DNA of 64,000 nucleotides, from the NCBI GenBank assembly GCA_012862575.1, contig BLSF01000075.1:115370-179369 (forward strand), written 5' to 3'. The notes under the pieces were generated by a model. The model worked only from the letters and a program-made list of their open reading frames with translations. It was not told where the DNA came from and ran no database searches. Positions 21,517 through 31,434 of this stretch are shown here, piece by piece (the stretch's first letter is position 1; every line of letters begins with the position of its first letter). The translations under genes and the position numbers were made by a program. The DNA comes from Parietichytrium sp. I65-24A. Its lineage: Eukaryota; Sar; Bigyra; Thraustochytrida; Thraustochytriidae.

Positions 21517-24193
21517 TCAAACCAAATACCAAACAAACAAACTTTCAATTGAACGTGCCAAGTCAATCAATCAATCAATCAACATCATCAAAAGTCACAT
21601 CAATCAGCACAATCAACAATCAATCAACAAACCAATCTTGATTCATTGAGTTGATTGATCTTATCAATCAGTCATAATCAGTCAACAATAAACCAAAACA
21701 ACCTATAACTAATCTATATACTATACCGTCCGCGAGATTCATCGAGAGACTTTCCTCGACATTTATGCCGAGATGTTTTCCCAAGTGCACGAAGTATCCT
21801 ATCTAGCTACCGTCCTGTATGTCCTGTAAGCTTAGCTACAGTGAATACTCGGGACTGTGGCTCCTGGTAGGCGAGGATAGCAAGTGTAGTTTTTGCCTAT
21901 GTTGACATCGCAGAGCATTCACATCGCAGAGCGGATGCATCGCGAAGCAACCTTGGGGTAGCGGTGGATAGTGGTAGCATAACCTTGATAGCACTGCGCC
22001 TACCGTAAGAGCAGTCCAAAAGCCACTAGCTGTCTTGCGGATTCGTCGGGTGCTAGTCCATAGCTTATGAATAATTTATAGTAGTGGTCCCAACACTGCA
22101 CTCCCTGCACACGCGTTTCAAAACCTACTTGTTCTAAACTTGTGGGTGATTGGCGATGTGGTAGTACTCACGTAGTAAAAGTAGGAGCCCAAACCGGCGT
22201 GATATGGCCCCAACACCTAGCCCTTCAGCTAGCCCATCCGCATAAGACTCCCGCCTTCGCTAGTGCGCCATAGTGCGCCTACGTTATCGTACCAGTCACC
22301 GAATACTCTAACCACATAAAAAGTATATGAGACCGTCCTATCGCCCGCTAACAATCGAAGCCCACTAGCATAAACTGTTATAAGATACTATAGTAAATGT
22401 TGGAACCTTTGATTCGTGTTCTACCAAGTTCTATGCCGCCACAAAGAGTGTGCCCCGTAGTATCACTTAGCGTAAAAGGTAGTCCGGAAGGAAGAGAGGC
22501 GTGACGAGAGAGGGACTGAAAAATATAAAGAAGAGAAAACCAAAGAAAACAAAGAGAAAGAAAGAGAAACCCCTCACAAGACCACGTACGCCGATCCCTG
22601 TGACCCTCAGTACGCGCACTGAACTCACGTACGTGGACCTACTGCGTCCCACCGCGCAGCCATAACCTAACCCGTCCCACCGCCTCCTTCTCGCCCTGAG
22701 CTCATCGTCCTCTTCCCCGTGGTCGCCATACTTTGCATACTTTGCCATACTTTGCCATACTTTCCACCGTTGCTCCTGGCGCTGTGCATGTGTCAATTCT
22801 GCTTGGTTCTGCGCGCCCCGTGTTCAAGTTGGTTGATCGANTCAAACCAAATACCAAACAAACAAACAAACAACAAACAAACTTTCAATTGAACGTGCCA
22901 AGTCAATCTCAATCAATCAATCAACATCATCTAAAGTCACATCAATCAGCACAATCAACAAACCAATCTTGATTCATTGAGTTGATTGATCTTATCAATC
23001 AGCCAAAACAACCTATACTAATCTATATACTATACCGTCCGCGAGATTCATCGAGAGACTTTCCTCGAGATTTATGTCGAGATGTTTTTCCAAGTGCACG
23101 AAGTATCCTATCTAGCTACCGTCCTGTATGTCCTGTAAGCTTAGCTACAGTGAATACTCGGGGACTGTGGCTCCTGGTAGGCGAGGATAGCAATTGTATT
23201 TTTTGCCTATGCTAACATAGCAGAGCATTCACATCGCAGAGCGGATGCATCGCAAAGCAACCTTGGGTAGCGGTGGATAGTGGTAGCATATCCTTGCTAG
23301 CATATCCTTGCTAGCACTGCGCCTACCGTAAGAGCAGTCCAAAAGCCAGCCAATATCCTATAATTTCTCCTGACTATCCATTGGTCTGGCACTAGCTGCT
23401 TGCTGATTCGTCGGGTGCTAGTCCATCGTCTATTAATATCTATAGTAGTGGTCCCAACGCTGCACTCCCTGCACACGCGTTTCAAAACCTACTTGTTCTA
23501 TACTTGTGGGTGATTGGCGATGTGGTAGTACTCACATATTAAAAGTAGGAGCCCAAACCGGCGTGATATGGCCCCAACACCTAGCCCTTCAGCTAGCCCA
23601 TCCGCATAAGACTCCCGCCTTCGCTAGTGCGCCTACGTTATCGTACCAGCCACCGAATACTCTAACCACATAAAAAGTATATGAGACCGTCCTAGCGCCC
23701 GCTACCAATCGAAGCCCATCAGCAAAAAAGTTATAAGATACTATAGTAAATGTTGGAACCTTTGATTCGTGTTCTACCAAGTTCTATGCCGCCACAAAGA
23801 GTGTGCCCCGTAGTAGCACTTAGCGTAAAAGGTAGTCCGGAAGGAAGAGAGGCGTGACGAGAGAGGGACTGAAAAATATAAAGAAGAGAAAACCAAAGAA
23901 AACAAAGAGAAAGAAAGAGAAACCCCTCACAAGACCACGTACGCCGATCCCTGTGACCCTCAGTACGCGCACTGAACTCACGTACGTGGACCTACTGCGT
24001 CCCACCGCGCAGCCATAACCTAACCCGTCCCACCGCCTCCTTCTCGCCCTGAGCTCATCGTCCTCTTCCCCGTGGTCGCCATACTTTGCATACTTTGCCA
24101 TACTTTGCCATACTTTCCACCGTTGCTCCTGGCGCTGTGCATGTGTCAATTCTGCTTGGTTCTGCGCGCCCCGTGTTCAAGTTGGTTGATCGA
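21517..24193. repeat. Imperfect tandem duplication, copies of 1324 and 1352 bp joined at an N
   Basis: Copy A runs 21517-22840 and copy B 22842-24193. Both begin tcaaaccaaataccaaac and both end gttggttgatcga. The offset is 1325 at the left end and 1353 at the right, because copy B carries extra segments, notably about 40 bases near 23346-23390. Scattered substitutions distinguish them, while the last ~400 bases look identical. The single unknown base at 22841 is exactly the junction. No terminal inverted repeats, target-site duplication or transposase is visible. Confidence 0.9.
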
Positions 24194-24209
24194 GGCTTTG
24201 GAGATCCTG

Positions 24210-24430
24210 AAGACTCGCTGCCAGTTGCTTGTATCGGACCGTGAATTGTTTGAATAGTTTGGAGAGCTGGGGCAGCAGTCATTTTGTCACATTGTCGCAT
24301 TGTCGTTGCCAGTTGCTTGTATCGGACCGTGAATTGTTTGAAGAGTTTGGAGAGTTGGGGCAGCAGTCATTGTCACATTGTCGCTGCCAGTCGCGTGTCT
24401 CGGGCCCGAGAGTGGCGGACTGTGAATAGT
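24210..24430. repeat. About 85-bp tandem repeat, three copies, upstream of the GPCR
   Basis: Three imperfect units each start cgctgccagt or cgttgccagt, and contain a ggaccgtgaattgtttgaa-type segment and gggcagcagtcatt. Units start near 24219, 24304 and 24382. A related fourth remnant (gaatagtttggggggtcga) follows to about 24460. Confidence 0.8.
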
Positions 24431-24600
24431 TTGAATAGTTTGGGGGGTCGAGACAGGAGTCATTCTCGAGAAGGGGCGTCTGGCCGGCGCTCACGCTGTA
24501 CCGGTCGGTGGGGAGCCGAAAGCTAGGCATAGACCAGACCCGGAAATCAGCGTGTAAGAGGGGGTCGTTCATGATGGCGATTCGTTTCTGTGAGCGGGGG

Positions 24601-27468
24601 ATGGGGCCCTGTTTGGTCAGGCGAACATGTTTGTGGTTGGTGATTTTGAGCCTGATGGCAGATGTGGGCTCGTGTTTGTCGTTTGCAGATTTGGGTAATT
24701 GCGAGGTGGGTAGCAAGGAGATGAGCGTGATGTCAGCGCCAGTGGAGCCGTGCGTGTTGTATGACTTGCAGGACCAAACGGGAGAAGATGAGAATGTTTA
24801 TACAATAACATTGGTACAGGTAACCCCATCCGGGTGCAGGGATCATCGAGATGGGGCTTTCACAGCGGTGAAGAAGGAGAATGCGAGGAATGGCGGCAAA
24901 GGGCGCGAAGTCGGTTATTTTGGGGGATATTATATCAGGTTTAGGCTCATATCAGCCGTTGCTGGCAACGCAGATCTGGATGTAGAAGAGTACGCAAAAA
25001 ATCATTCTGCATTAATTGGGAGCATGTTGAACGAGACACAGTCTGGCATTAGCGCACACTTTGTGATTGGCACTTGCTCGACCGCCAGCGCATTCGAGCG
25101 CGCGGAGATTGAAGCTGCTAAGCGGATAGTCTTGGCCCAAGTCGGCCCGCCGTCCTATTATGACACCGCCTCAAAGTATATTTTCGGGATGCATATTTCC
25201 TCCGACGAGTATGCAGTGCCTGCGCTTCAGGGCATCAGTTTCGCGAGGCCTAACGCAACCATAGCCGTTGTAAGCAGAACGGCATCTGAATTCTTCCGCT
25301 CGACCTGCTCCGCGGTGACTACCAAAGCGCAAGCATTAGGCTTAAAAGTTGAGCAGCAGGTGTGGTACGACCCTTTTGCTAGCCAGAGTGGAGCCGTTCT
25401 GACGAACGAAAACAATGTGAGCTTCCTGGAAGAGTTGGCAGACAAAATTTGCTCTGGCCCAACTCACTTTAGCGGCGCTGTATTCGCTTGCGTCTCAACA
25501 GATCTTGAGGCGAACACCTTGCTCGGGAGATGGGCACAGAACGGGTGCGCTCTGAGCGGGCTTTGGCTCACTTCAGCGACTTGGGCTTGGGGTGTGAAAA
25601 ATCCCGCAGCTTCAGCGTTCATGCTTGGAGGGTCACAGTGGCACGAGCAGTTTGGCTATTCAGACGACCACTTTGTTTCTGGGCAGGCGCTGCTAGACTA
25701 CCAACGCGGCCTATTCAATTACTCCACCATTTACGACACTGTTGCTTCGTACACAACAGTCCAGGTTTTCGGTTCTCTCTTGGAGTTTTATTTCCGCGGA
25801 TCAAACGTTCCAAACGCTGACGACACACTCAAGACTGATTACGAGGGCTTGCGAAGAACGCTGCTGACTCTGACATCGGACACGATATTCGGTCGAGTGT
25901 CGTTTGATTCCAACAAGCGCAATGTCGGCCGAGCTGCAGCCGGCTCTCAATTCCTCGTCTCTGGCCGTCCGTCGTTTCCATACCCTTCGGAGGCTGACAC
26001 CTTTGAAAGCACATGTATAAGTCCGCAGGAGACTGCTCGGGCGACAATCCTCTTTCCAAGCCCGGTGAGCCTTGAGTGTGAAGATGGCTATTTTAGGAAT
26101 TTGACCGCGATGCGGAACGCAGCGTCCTCGGTGCTGGGCAGCGTGTGCGCTCGGTGCCCCGCCGAAACCTTTACGCGAGGAGCTCCGTTTGCTACGGAGT
26201 GCACGCCATGCCCGGACGGCTCAAGTACAGACGGAGCGGAGGGCTCGACATTCTGTCTTATGCATGATGAACACCTAATCTCGGCACAACTTGTCGGCCT
26301 CGCTTACGTATTCGTGGTTTTCAATTGGGGCCTCTCCGCTGTGTTTGCAACCTGGGTCTATTTGCATCGCAAGGATCCAGTAGTTCAGATCAGCCAAGCT
26401 CCATTCTTGTATTTGGTGTGTCTTGGGGTTTTCTTGAGCACTGCTGCCATCATCCCGCTCTCCATACAGTCCGGCACATCGGAGGTCCGCCAATTCCAAG
26501 ACTCTGCATGTGTCCTTTCGGCGTGGCTATATTGCGTTGGGTTTGTTGTGCAATTCAGCAGCTTACTTGCCAAGACCATTCGCTTGTATCGGTGTGTCCA
26601 TAATCCGCGTTTGGAGCGAAAGAGTGTAACGGCTCGTGATGTGGGCAATATCGTGTTTGGGGCAGTCTTCTTGGACGTCATTGTGCTTACACTTTGGACC
26701 ATCTTCGACCCCCTCCACTGGGAACGAGTCAGTATCAGCAGCACGATCGTTTACTCCACCAACCTTCTAGTCTTGGAGTCAAGAGGCGTCTGCGTATCTT
26801 CAACCTGGATTCCGTACATCGTCAGCCTCGGAGTCCTTCACTTTTCTCTTTTGGCGGCAACAAACGTGACACTGTACAAAGTACGGAAGCTGAATTGCAG
26901 GTACCAAGAGTCCAAGTACATCGGTTATAGCTCCATCTCCTCTTTTGAGCTTTTGCTGCTTGGAATCCCAGTCCTGGCAGCTGTTGGCGACGGACCTTCT
27001 GCAAGGTTCTTTGTCTTGGCAGGAATAATATTTCTGAATGACTGTGCGTTGCTCTGTTTCACGTTCTTACCGAAGATTTATTTCACGAAAAAGGGGCTCA
27101 ACGGGCAAACCGTCGTGGAAACTCTTCGAAATGGGAGAAGTAAGACGCAGTATCACAGAACGATCTTGGACCCAGAGAGCATCTCCATGTCATCGCACCG
27201 TGTGAATAAAATTGTCCAGAGCCTTCGGAATGCCAACGACCGCGTCGGTGACTTGCAGCTCCAGGTGGGTGAGATGGAAAAGGAGATGGAAAAGTTACGT
27301 CTGATAGCCGATTGCAGATGCCCAGAGTGCGCCGCTTTGCGGAGCATAACGTCGGATTCTGCAGAATGCGACGACACCGTACTCGCAGAGGACGAGGAGA
27401 ATTCCTCAAGCTTTAGAGCTTGCAAAGATGTTGAGGCTGGAAAGGCTTTCTCGCTTGCACTGTCATGA
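24601..27468 (+). CDS. Class C (GABA-B-type) G-protein-coupled receptor
   Basis: 955 residues from the ATG at 24601, which opens a signal peptide (TCLWLVILSLMADVGSC); ATGs at 24571 and 24574 would extend it by about ten residues. An extracellular Venus-flytrap, periplasmic-binding-like ligand domain (about 100-430) is followed by a Cys-rich linker (CARCPAETFTRGAPFATECTPCP region, about 490-560). Seven hydrophobic helices then span about 565-830, with family-like SQAPFLYLVCLGVFLS and CVLSAWLYCVGFVVQFSSL. The cytosolic tail has a heptad stretch (VNKIVQSLRNANDRVGDLQL) suggesting dimerisation, as in GABA-B receptors. Known role of the family: sensing amino acids or related small ligands and activating heterotrimeric G proteins. 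Ligand unknown. Single exon. Confidence 0.88.
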   Translation: MGPCLVRRTCLWLVILSLMADVGSCLSFADLGNCEVGSKEMSVMSAPVEPCVLYDLQDQTGEDENVYTITLVQVTPSGCRDHRDGAFTAVKKENARNGGKGREVGYFGGYYIRFRLISAVAGNADLDVEEYAKNHSALIGSMLNETQSGISAHFVIGTCSTASAFERAEIEAAKRIVLAQVGPPSYYDTASKYIFGMHISSDEYAVPALQGISFARPNATIAVVSRTASEFFRSTCSAVTTKAQALGLKVEQQVWYDPFASQSGAVLTNENNVSFLEELADKICSGPTHFSGAVFACVSTDLEANTLLGRWAQNGCALSGLWLTSATWAWGVKNPAASAFMLGGSQWHEQFGYSDDHFVSGQALLDYQRGLFNYSTIYDTVASYTTVQVFGSLLEFYFRGSNVPNADDTLKTDYEGLRRTLLTLTSDTIFGRVSFDSNKRNVGRAAAGSQFLVSGRPSFPYPSEADTFESTCISPQETARATILFPSPVSLECEDGYFRNLTAMRNAASSVLGSVCARCPAETFTRGAPFATECTPCPDGSSTDGAEGSTFCLMHDEHLISAQLVGLAYVFVVFNWGLSAVFATWVYLHRKDPVVQISQAPFLYLVCLGVFLSTAAIIPLSIQSGTSEVRQFQDSACVLSAWLYCVGFVVQFSSLLAKTIRLYRCVHNPRLERKSVTARDVGNIVFGAVFLDVIVLTLWTIFDPLHWERVSISSTIVYSTNLLVLESRGVCVSSTWIPYIVSLGVLHFSLLAATNVTLYKVRKLNCRYQESKYIGYSSISSFELLLLGIPVLAAVGDGPSARFFVLAGIIFLNDCALLCFTFLPKIYFTKKGLNGQTVVETLRNGRSKTQYHRTILDPESISMSSHRVNKIVQSLRNANDRVGDLQLQVGEMEKEMEKLRLIADCRCPECAALRSITSDSAECDDTVLAEDEENSSSFRACKDVEAGKAFSLALS

Positions 27469-27485
27469 GAAAAAAGTCCTGAGCA

Positions 27486-28040
27486 CTAGTCGTGTCCGAC
27501 GTTTTGGTGCTCCAATCTGTTCATTGAATGTCTTTTTTTTTCTTTGGCGCACTGGGGCGAGTACTTGGCGAAGCGATCGCCCATGATGGCCTGGTTGACT
27601 TTGTTCAAGTCCATGGTCGCGATCTTGGCAATGGTGGTGTCCATCTTGCGCACGAGCTCGTCGTCGCCGGACGCATCTGCTGCAATTGACACTTGATACG
27701 GCGGGTCAGAGGCCGCCGATTCCGATAGAACCTGGCCATCGGTGTCGTCAGAGGATACGCTGGACGAATCGGACGCGTCGCTCGGAATTCCGTCAAAGAA
27801 TGCATTCATCTTAGATGGTGCGCTTTGGTTGACTGGAAGGTTGTCTTCGTTCGGTTGTTGGGGTCTGGTTGCTTGGACGTTTGGGGTCTGCCGCATCGAT
27901 TCAACAACATGGATTGTTGACAAAGATGCATTGTACGGGAACGTAGGACCCCCGGTACAATTGTCTAAGGTTGCCGTTCTCGACTTCCAGACTCCCATGT
28001 TCGTATTCGAGAAACGTAGCGTATCAGGTATTGTACGCAT
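27486..28040 (-). CDS. Unrecognised Ser/Asp-rich ORF
   Basis: 184 residues if started at the ATG at 28040; the frame is open upstream only from GTG. Its middle is a Ser/Asp cluster (DASDSSSVSSDDTDG), and the C-terminus is a short helix with basic residues (AKEKKRHSMNR). No domain recognised. It converges with the GPCR gene 17 bases away and lies on the same strand as, and downstream of, the nuclease-like ORF. It could be a degenerate gene or a chance frame. Confidence 0.35.
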   Translation of the reverse strand: MRTIPDTLRFSNTNMGVWKSRTATLDNCTGGPTFPYNASLSTIHVVESMRQTPNVQATRPQQPNEDNLPVNQSAPSKMNAFFDGIPSDASDSSSVSSDDTDGQVLSESAASDPPYQVSIAADASGDDELVRKMDTTIAKIATMDLNKVNQAIMGDRFAKYSPQCAKEKKRHSMNRLEHQNVGHD

Positions 28041-28359
28041 GCCGTAAAGTGCGCTGAGAAAACAATTTGAATCGGAGACATTCACGCATGTCACGTCCTA
28101 TAGGGTACCTGCAATTTGTATCCAATTTGAATTCGAAATTCGACTTGAAAATTGGTCGAAGTTGGAAATTGATAGTTAACCAGATGAGTACGAGTAACTA
28201 TCCAATTCACATCCTAAACGAAATAATAGTTGAACTGTACACGCACACCCGTGTACCACTCCTGCAACTGGTGAAAATAGTTCAAGCTGGTGAAAATAGC
28301 ACGAAGGAACAAACGAAGAGGACTTTTCCGTTTACGATTGATATTATGTCCAGATTTGA
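28041..28359. other. Spacer between two minus-strand ORFs
   Basis: AT-rich, with (gaatt/gaaatt)-type words near 28120-28170 and no open frame with recognisable content. Confidence 0.5.
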
Positions 28360-28989
28360 TCAATTATTTCGGATGTCTGAGAGTGAGAGTGACTCATAGT
28401 TTGGCGTATCTACATGGAGCAGTGTCACATCATGGGCCTTGCAAAGTCTCTTGCACTTCGAAAGCCTGGAACACTCGTCACTATGGCAGAAGAGGGCTAG
28501 CATCCTCTTCTTTCCTGTCGCCATTCCGTAGCCCAGCACTTGCCCCACACCATGCAAATATTCGCCGCATGGCTTCACTTCTACAACGCACGTCCGAGAC
28601 TCGACGTCAGCGACTCCACACGAATTTCGGCTTTCTATTTTCCCTTTCGTAAGCAATGCAATTTTGTCGCGTAAAAGATTGTGCAACCGCTCCTCTTTGT
28701 CTTCTTCAGTCTCGATCGCATCGATCCTGCTATTGAACTCGTCGACAGACCTTTGAACTTGCGGAGTGTCCTTCACATCGTCGAAGAACATAACCAACTC
28801 GATTGCAAGCTGGACGAATGCCTTTCCAATTGGTTTGGTTGAGCGAAACAAAATGGTCAGCATAAACTTGACCGTCACAAATGCGTACTTGGCCGAGTTG
28901 GAGTTTTTCCGGTACAAAACGAATTTCTCCGGTGTTCCTGGAAGCTCATATGAAATGTATGGAGTTTCGACCCTTCCTCGAATGCGCAT
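28360..28989 (-). CDS. PD-(D/E)XK nuclease-like protein
   Basis: 209 residues from the ATG at 28989; the frame stays open to about 29088 without another ATG, so a start or first exon may be missing. The C-terminal half carries a pattern typical of PD-(D/E)XK nuclease folds: an Asp in GVADVES, then eight residues on a hydrophobic strand with E-V-K (CVVEVKPCGEY), then GQVLGYG on a helix (Q and Y in the usual place). The N-terminal half is predicted helical, with an acidic coiled stretch (IETEEDKEERLHNLL). Stand-alone nucleases of this type are common in mobile elements and large DNA viruses, which would fit the damaged surroundings, but no such origin is shown. Fold assignment is motif-based. 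Confidence 0.5.
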   Translation of the reverse strand: MRIRGRVETPYISYELPGTPEKFVLYRKNSNSAKYAFVTVKFMLTILFRSTKPIGKAFVQLAIELVMFFDDVKDTPQVQRSVDEFNSRIDAIETEEDKEERLHNLLRDKIALLTKGKIESRNSCGVADVESRTCVVEVKPCGEYLHGVGQVLGYGMATGKKRMLALFCHSDECSRLSKCKRLCKAHDVTLLHVDTPNYESLSLSDIRNN

Positions 28990-29640
28990 TCCGAGTACAG
29001 CTGCCAAGCGGAAGCAATCCTCGTTCAACTCGTGAGGCGGTCTCCGGAGCTGATGGAGCCTCTGATCGAATGTGGTTTGTTGGAGACTCTAGAGTGTATG
29101 CTCGCTCTGCCACCCGATTCTCGCCGTATCCACGGATACCTGTTGTTTTTTCGGTGCAGCGGTGTACCAGGATTCTTGGAAATATTCGAGAGACATCCGT
29201 GGTGCCTCGCCTGTTGTAGGAACATCCGTACACCATATCCACCTTTAGATGTTGTTTTCGCACGTTCAGAGGCAGTGTTGTCTCTTCTCCAGTGTAAAGA
29301 CACGGTTCCTATTCTTATGCGTTCGAACATCCATATCGATATTTTCCGCTGCGTGTTGGAAATGGATCGCAACCCATGTCTTTCGATTGATCTCCAGTCA
29401 CTTTCTATTTTCTTNGGCCATTGTGAGTTCTATCATTGAATGTACCCCCATTGTTGCTTATGGGTTTTCGGTTCTTTATTTTCTTCTAATAGTTGTTCGG
29501 AGGAGGAGGTGCGGCGCAAGGCTTGCTCTCTGTTGGAGAGGTTGAGTGCTATTGAATCGGCGCCATCCGCCTTCTTTCGTGATATCAAGAATGATCCGAA
29601 CGCTCGTTGGATGGCGATGATACGGTCGTTTATAACCTAA
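28954..29640 (+). pseudogene. Broken armadillo/HEAT-like fragment
   Basis: A coherent helical-repeat reading (LVRRSPELMEPLIECGLLET, then ERHPWCLACC and similar) runs in one frame from about 28954 to the N at 29415. After the N that frame meets TGA at 29437-29439. Helical sequence continues for a while in the next frame (IVSSIIECTPIVAYGFSVLY), then in the first frame again (EEEVRRKACSLLERLSAIES) to a stop at 29638-29640. There is no credible start; the 5' end overlaps the start region of the opposite-strand nuclease-like ORF. It is either a decayed gene or a poorly sequenced one, and the unknown base at 29415 makes the second possible. Confidence 0.4.
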
Positions 29641-29731
29641 GAGAATTGTTTTCAAATTGTGCAATTAGTGCACACCACCTGTGCTCGCCCACTCCCACAC
29701 CCATCCTCCCACGCAGTCACTGAACAACGAG

Positions 29732-31434
29732 ATGCAGGCAAGGCGCCCAGACCAGCTGCCGGTATGGCCCCCTGGCAAGTGGCCGGGCCGTCCGGGGAGC
29801 AAGAATTGGCCCGAAACATCGGCTCACCCCGAGTGGGATGCAATGATGTTGAGCTACAATAGCAGCAAGACCAGAGCGCAGATTCTCAAGGACGGTCTCG
29901 GGTGGCTGCACCCTTTAGCCTCGCCGCTGGACAGTTCGCCGCAAGCTGGGACAGGGCGCTCGCGATTTGTGGGGGATCCTCGCGTTAGGCCTTCAAAGGA
30001 AGAAGGCGTTGAGGCGGTGATGGATTACTTGCTCCCGAGAAGACAAGGGCGCAAGCTGCAGGTGTTCAGGTGCACAGAATGTGGCGTGCAAGTGGCTCAT
30101 GAAGCTGATCTCTGCCGACGCCCAGACGCCCAGCTTGGGTGGTTTGCTGCTACGTTTACACGCACCATGAACACCGTCGTCATCGAGGATCGCTCAGTTT
30201 GCTGCCTTCGTTGCGGGAGGTTTCTGTTTCCAGTGGACAAGGAGCGCGACCCAGACCGGCTCACCCTCCCACTCTACTGGAGAGGTGAAAAGCTGTTTGA
30301 GAAAACACCCGCACGAGCTGTCATTGTCATGGACGCAAACGGAAACCATCCGACCACGAGGAAATCTGATGATTCCCGGGGAAAGCCGAACTTCAAGAAA
30401 TTCAATTTCATAGAAGAGAAAGTTGACGCAATGTGCCCGAATATGACGTGGAAAGGATCTATTACATTTACATGCGGGCGACCACAAAAATACCAGAGTC
30501 AGATGCTGAACCCGGTCGGAAAGATTGGACGATCCGTTCGAGAGAGGAGTTCAATCTCGTGGGAAGAAATTTAGACGAAGCTCTGATGGTTCACCGAGAA
30601 AGTGGCGTGCAGCACTTTACCTTCTTATTTGATTTTGAGCTGGAATCTGTTTTCGCTTCTTTACCCACCCAAGACTTTGCATTTTATTTGAACACAGTTG
30701 ATTCGAAGGTCTTTGGATGGACCGACTACGGCGGGGATCCTCGTGAAGAGTTGTTTCTCAGGTTATGGATGCTGTGTGGTGGAAACTTCCTCTTTGCTGA
30801 CTGGACACGTCTTCCAGGCAGCGTCTACATTCCATTCGGTATCCCTTGGGGCGACGAAATATTCTTCGAGCGCCCAAGGCGTCTTGAAACATTTGAAGAA
30901 CATGCGAATTTGCAACCGTCTTGGGCGGCATTGATGCGTGACGGACACTTTCTCGGCACCTGGGACCTTTGCGAGGAGGAGAAGGCAGGGAGGAGTCTCA
31001 TGCCCGATAAGGCGTTGGAGGTCATTGAATCTGCGATGAAGTCTAGGCACTTGTTTCCTCGGTGGCTCTTTCTTCGAGATTACCCCGAGCCTACATTCGA
31101 GGATCTACGACGATATGAACACGTCTCTGTCATCCAGCCCTGGCATGTCCCATTTGCGGCGCTCGCAAAAGAGCGCATCACCCCACGGTACAGGCCCGCA
31201 GACCCGGACGAACATGTCAAAACAAAAAAAAAAGACTACAACTGCCAACAGCAAAAAGTGCTCGATGATGTGATTTTAATATATTTTATTCTTCTGCTAT
31301 TTAATCCAAAGGGTTTTTTATTAGACGGATCTTTCGAGCATTGTATGCCTCAGGGGAAATTTTTGAAAGACACTGATGCAAGACAGACAAAATTCGGTCA
31401 TTTTGCTCTCTCCATCCCTCTGTGTATTCCGTGA
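29732..31434 (+). CDS. CxxC-rich protein of unknown function, interrupted by a frameshift
   Basis: The first part (ATG at 29732, frame open to 30574) contains two CxxC pairs (FRCTECG and CCLRCG, about 52 residues apart), a likely zinc site. The second part (frame open from 30427 to 31434) is a compact, aromatic-rich globular sequence (FTFLFDFELESVFASLPTQD, IPFGIPWGDEIFF). The two frames overlap by about 150 bases, and I see no plausible splice donor there. One missing base would join them, so I read this as one gene with an assembly error or a recent mutation. A ten-A run at 31224-31233 decides the C-terminus: in either other frame translation stops by about 31275, instead of running into the opposite-strand GTPase gene. 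No family recognised. Confidence 0.5.

Larger units (their letters stand above)
21287..24600. other. 3.3-kb repeat-dominated intergenic region
   Basis: Holds the leader of the GGCT-like gene, a ~196-bp partial repeat, two 1.3-kb tandem copies joined by one N, and a three-fold ~85-bp repeat before the GPCR. A 109-codon minus-strand frame occurs identically in both large copies (22467-22796 and 23820-24149) but has no recognisable motif, so I do not call it a gene. Confidence 0.7.

Noticed and set aside
22467-22796. 109-codon frame identical in both 1.3-kb copies
   Set aside because: Identity is explained by the duplicated DNA. Composition is lopsided (Arg-rich then Phe-rich) and there is no domain.
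21517-24193. Transposable element with long terminal repeats
   Set aside because: The copies are directly adjacent with no internal coding region, no primer-binding site and no target-site duplication seen.
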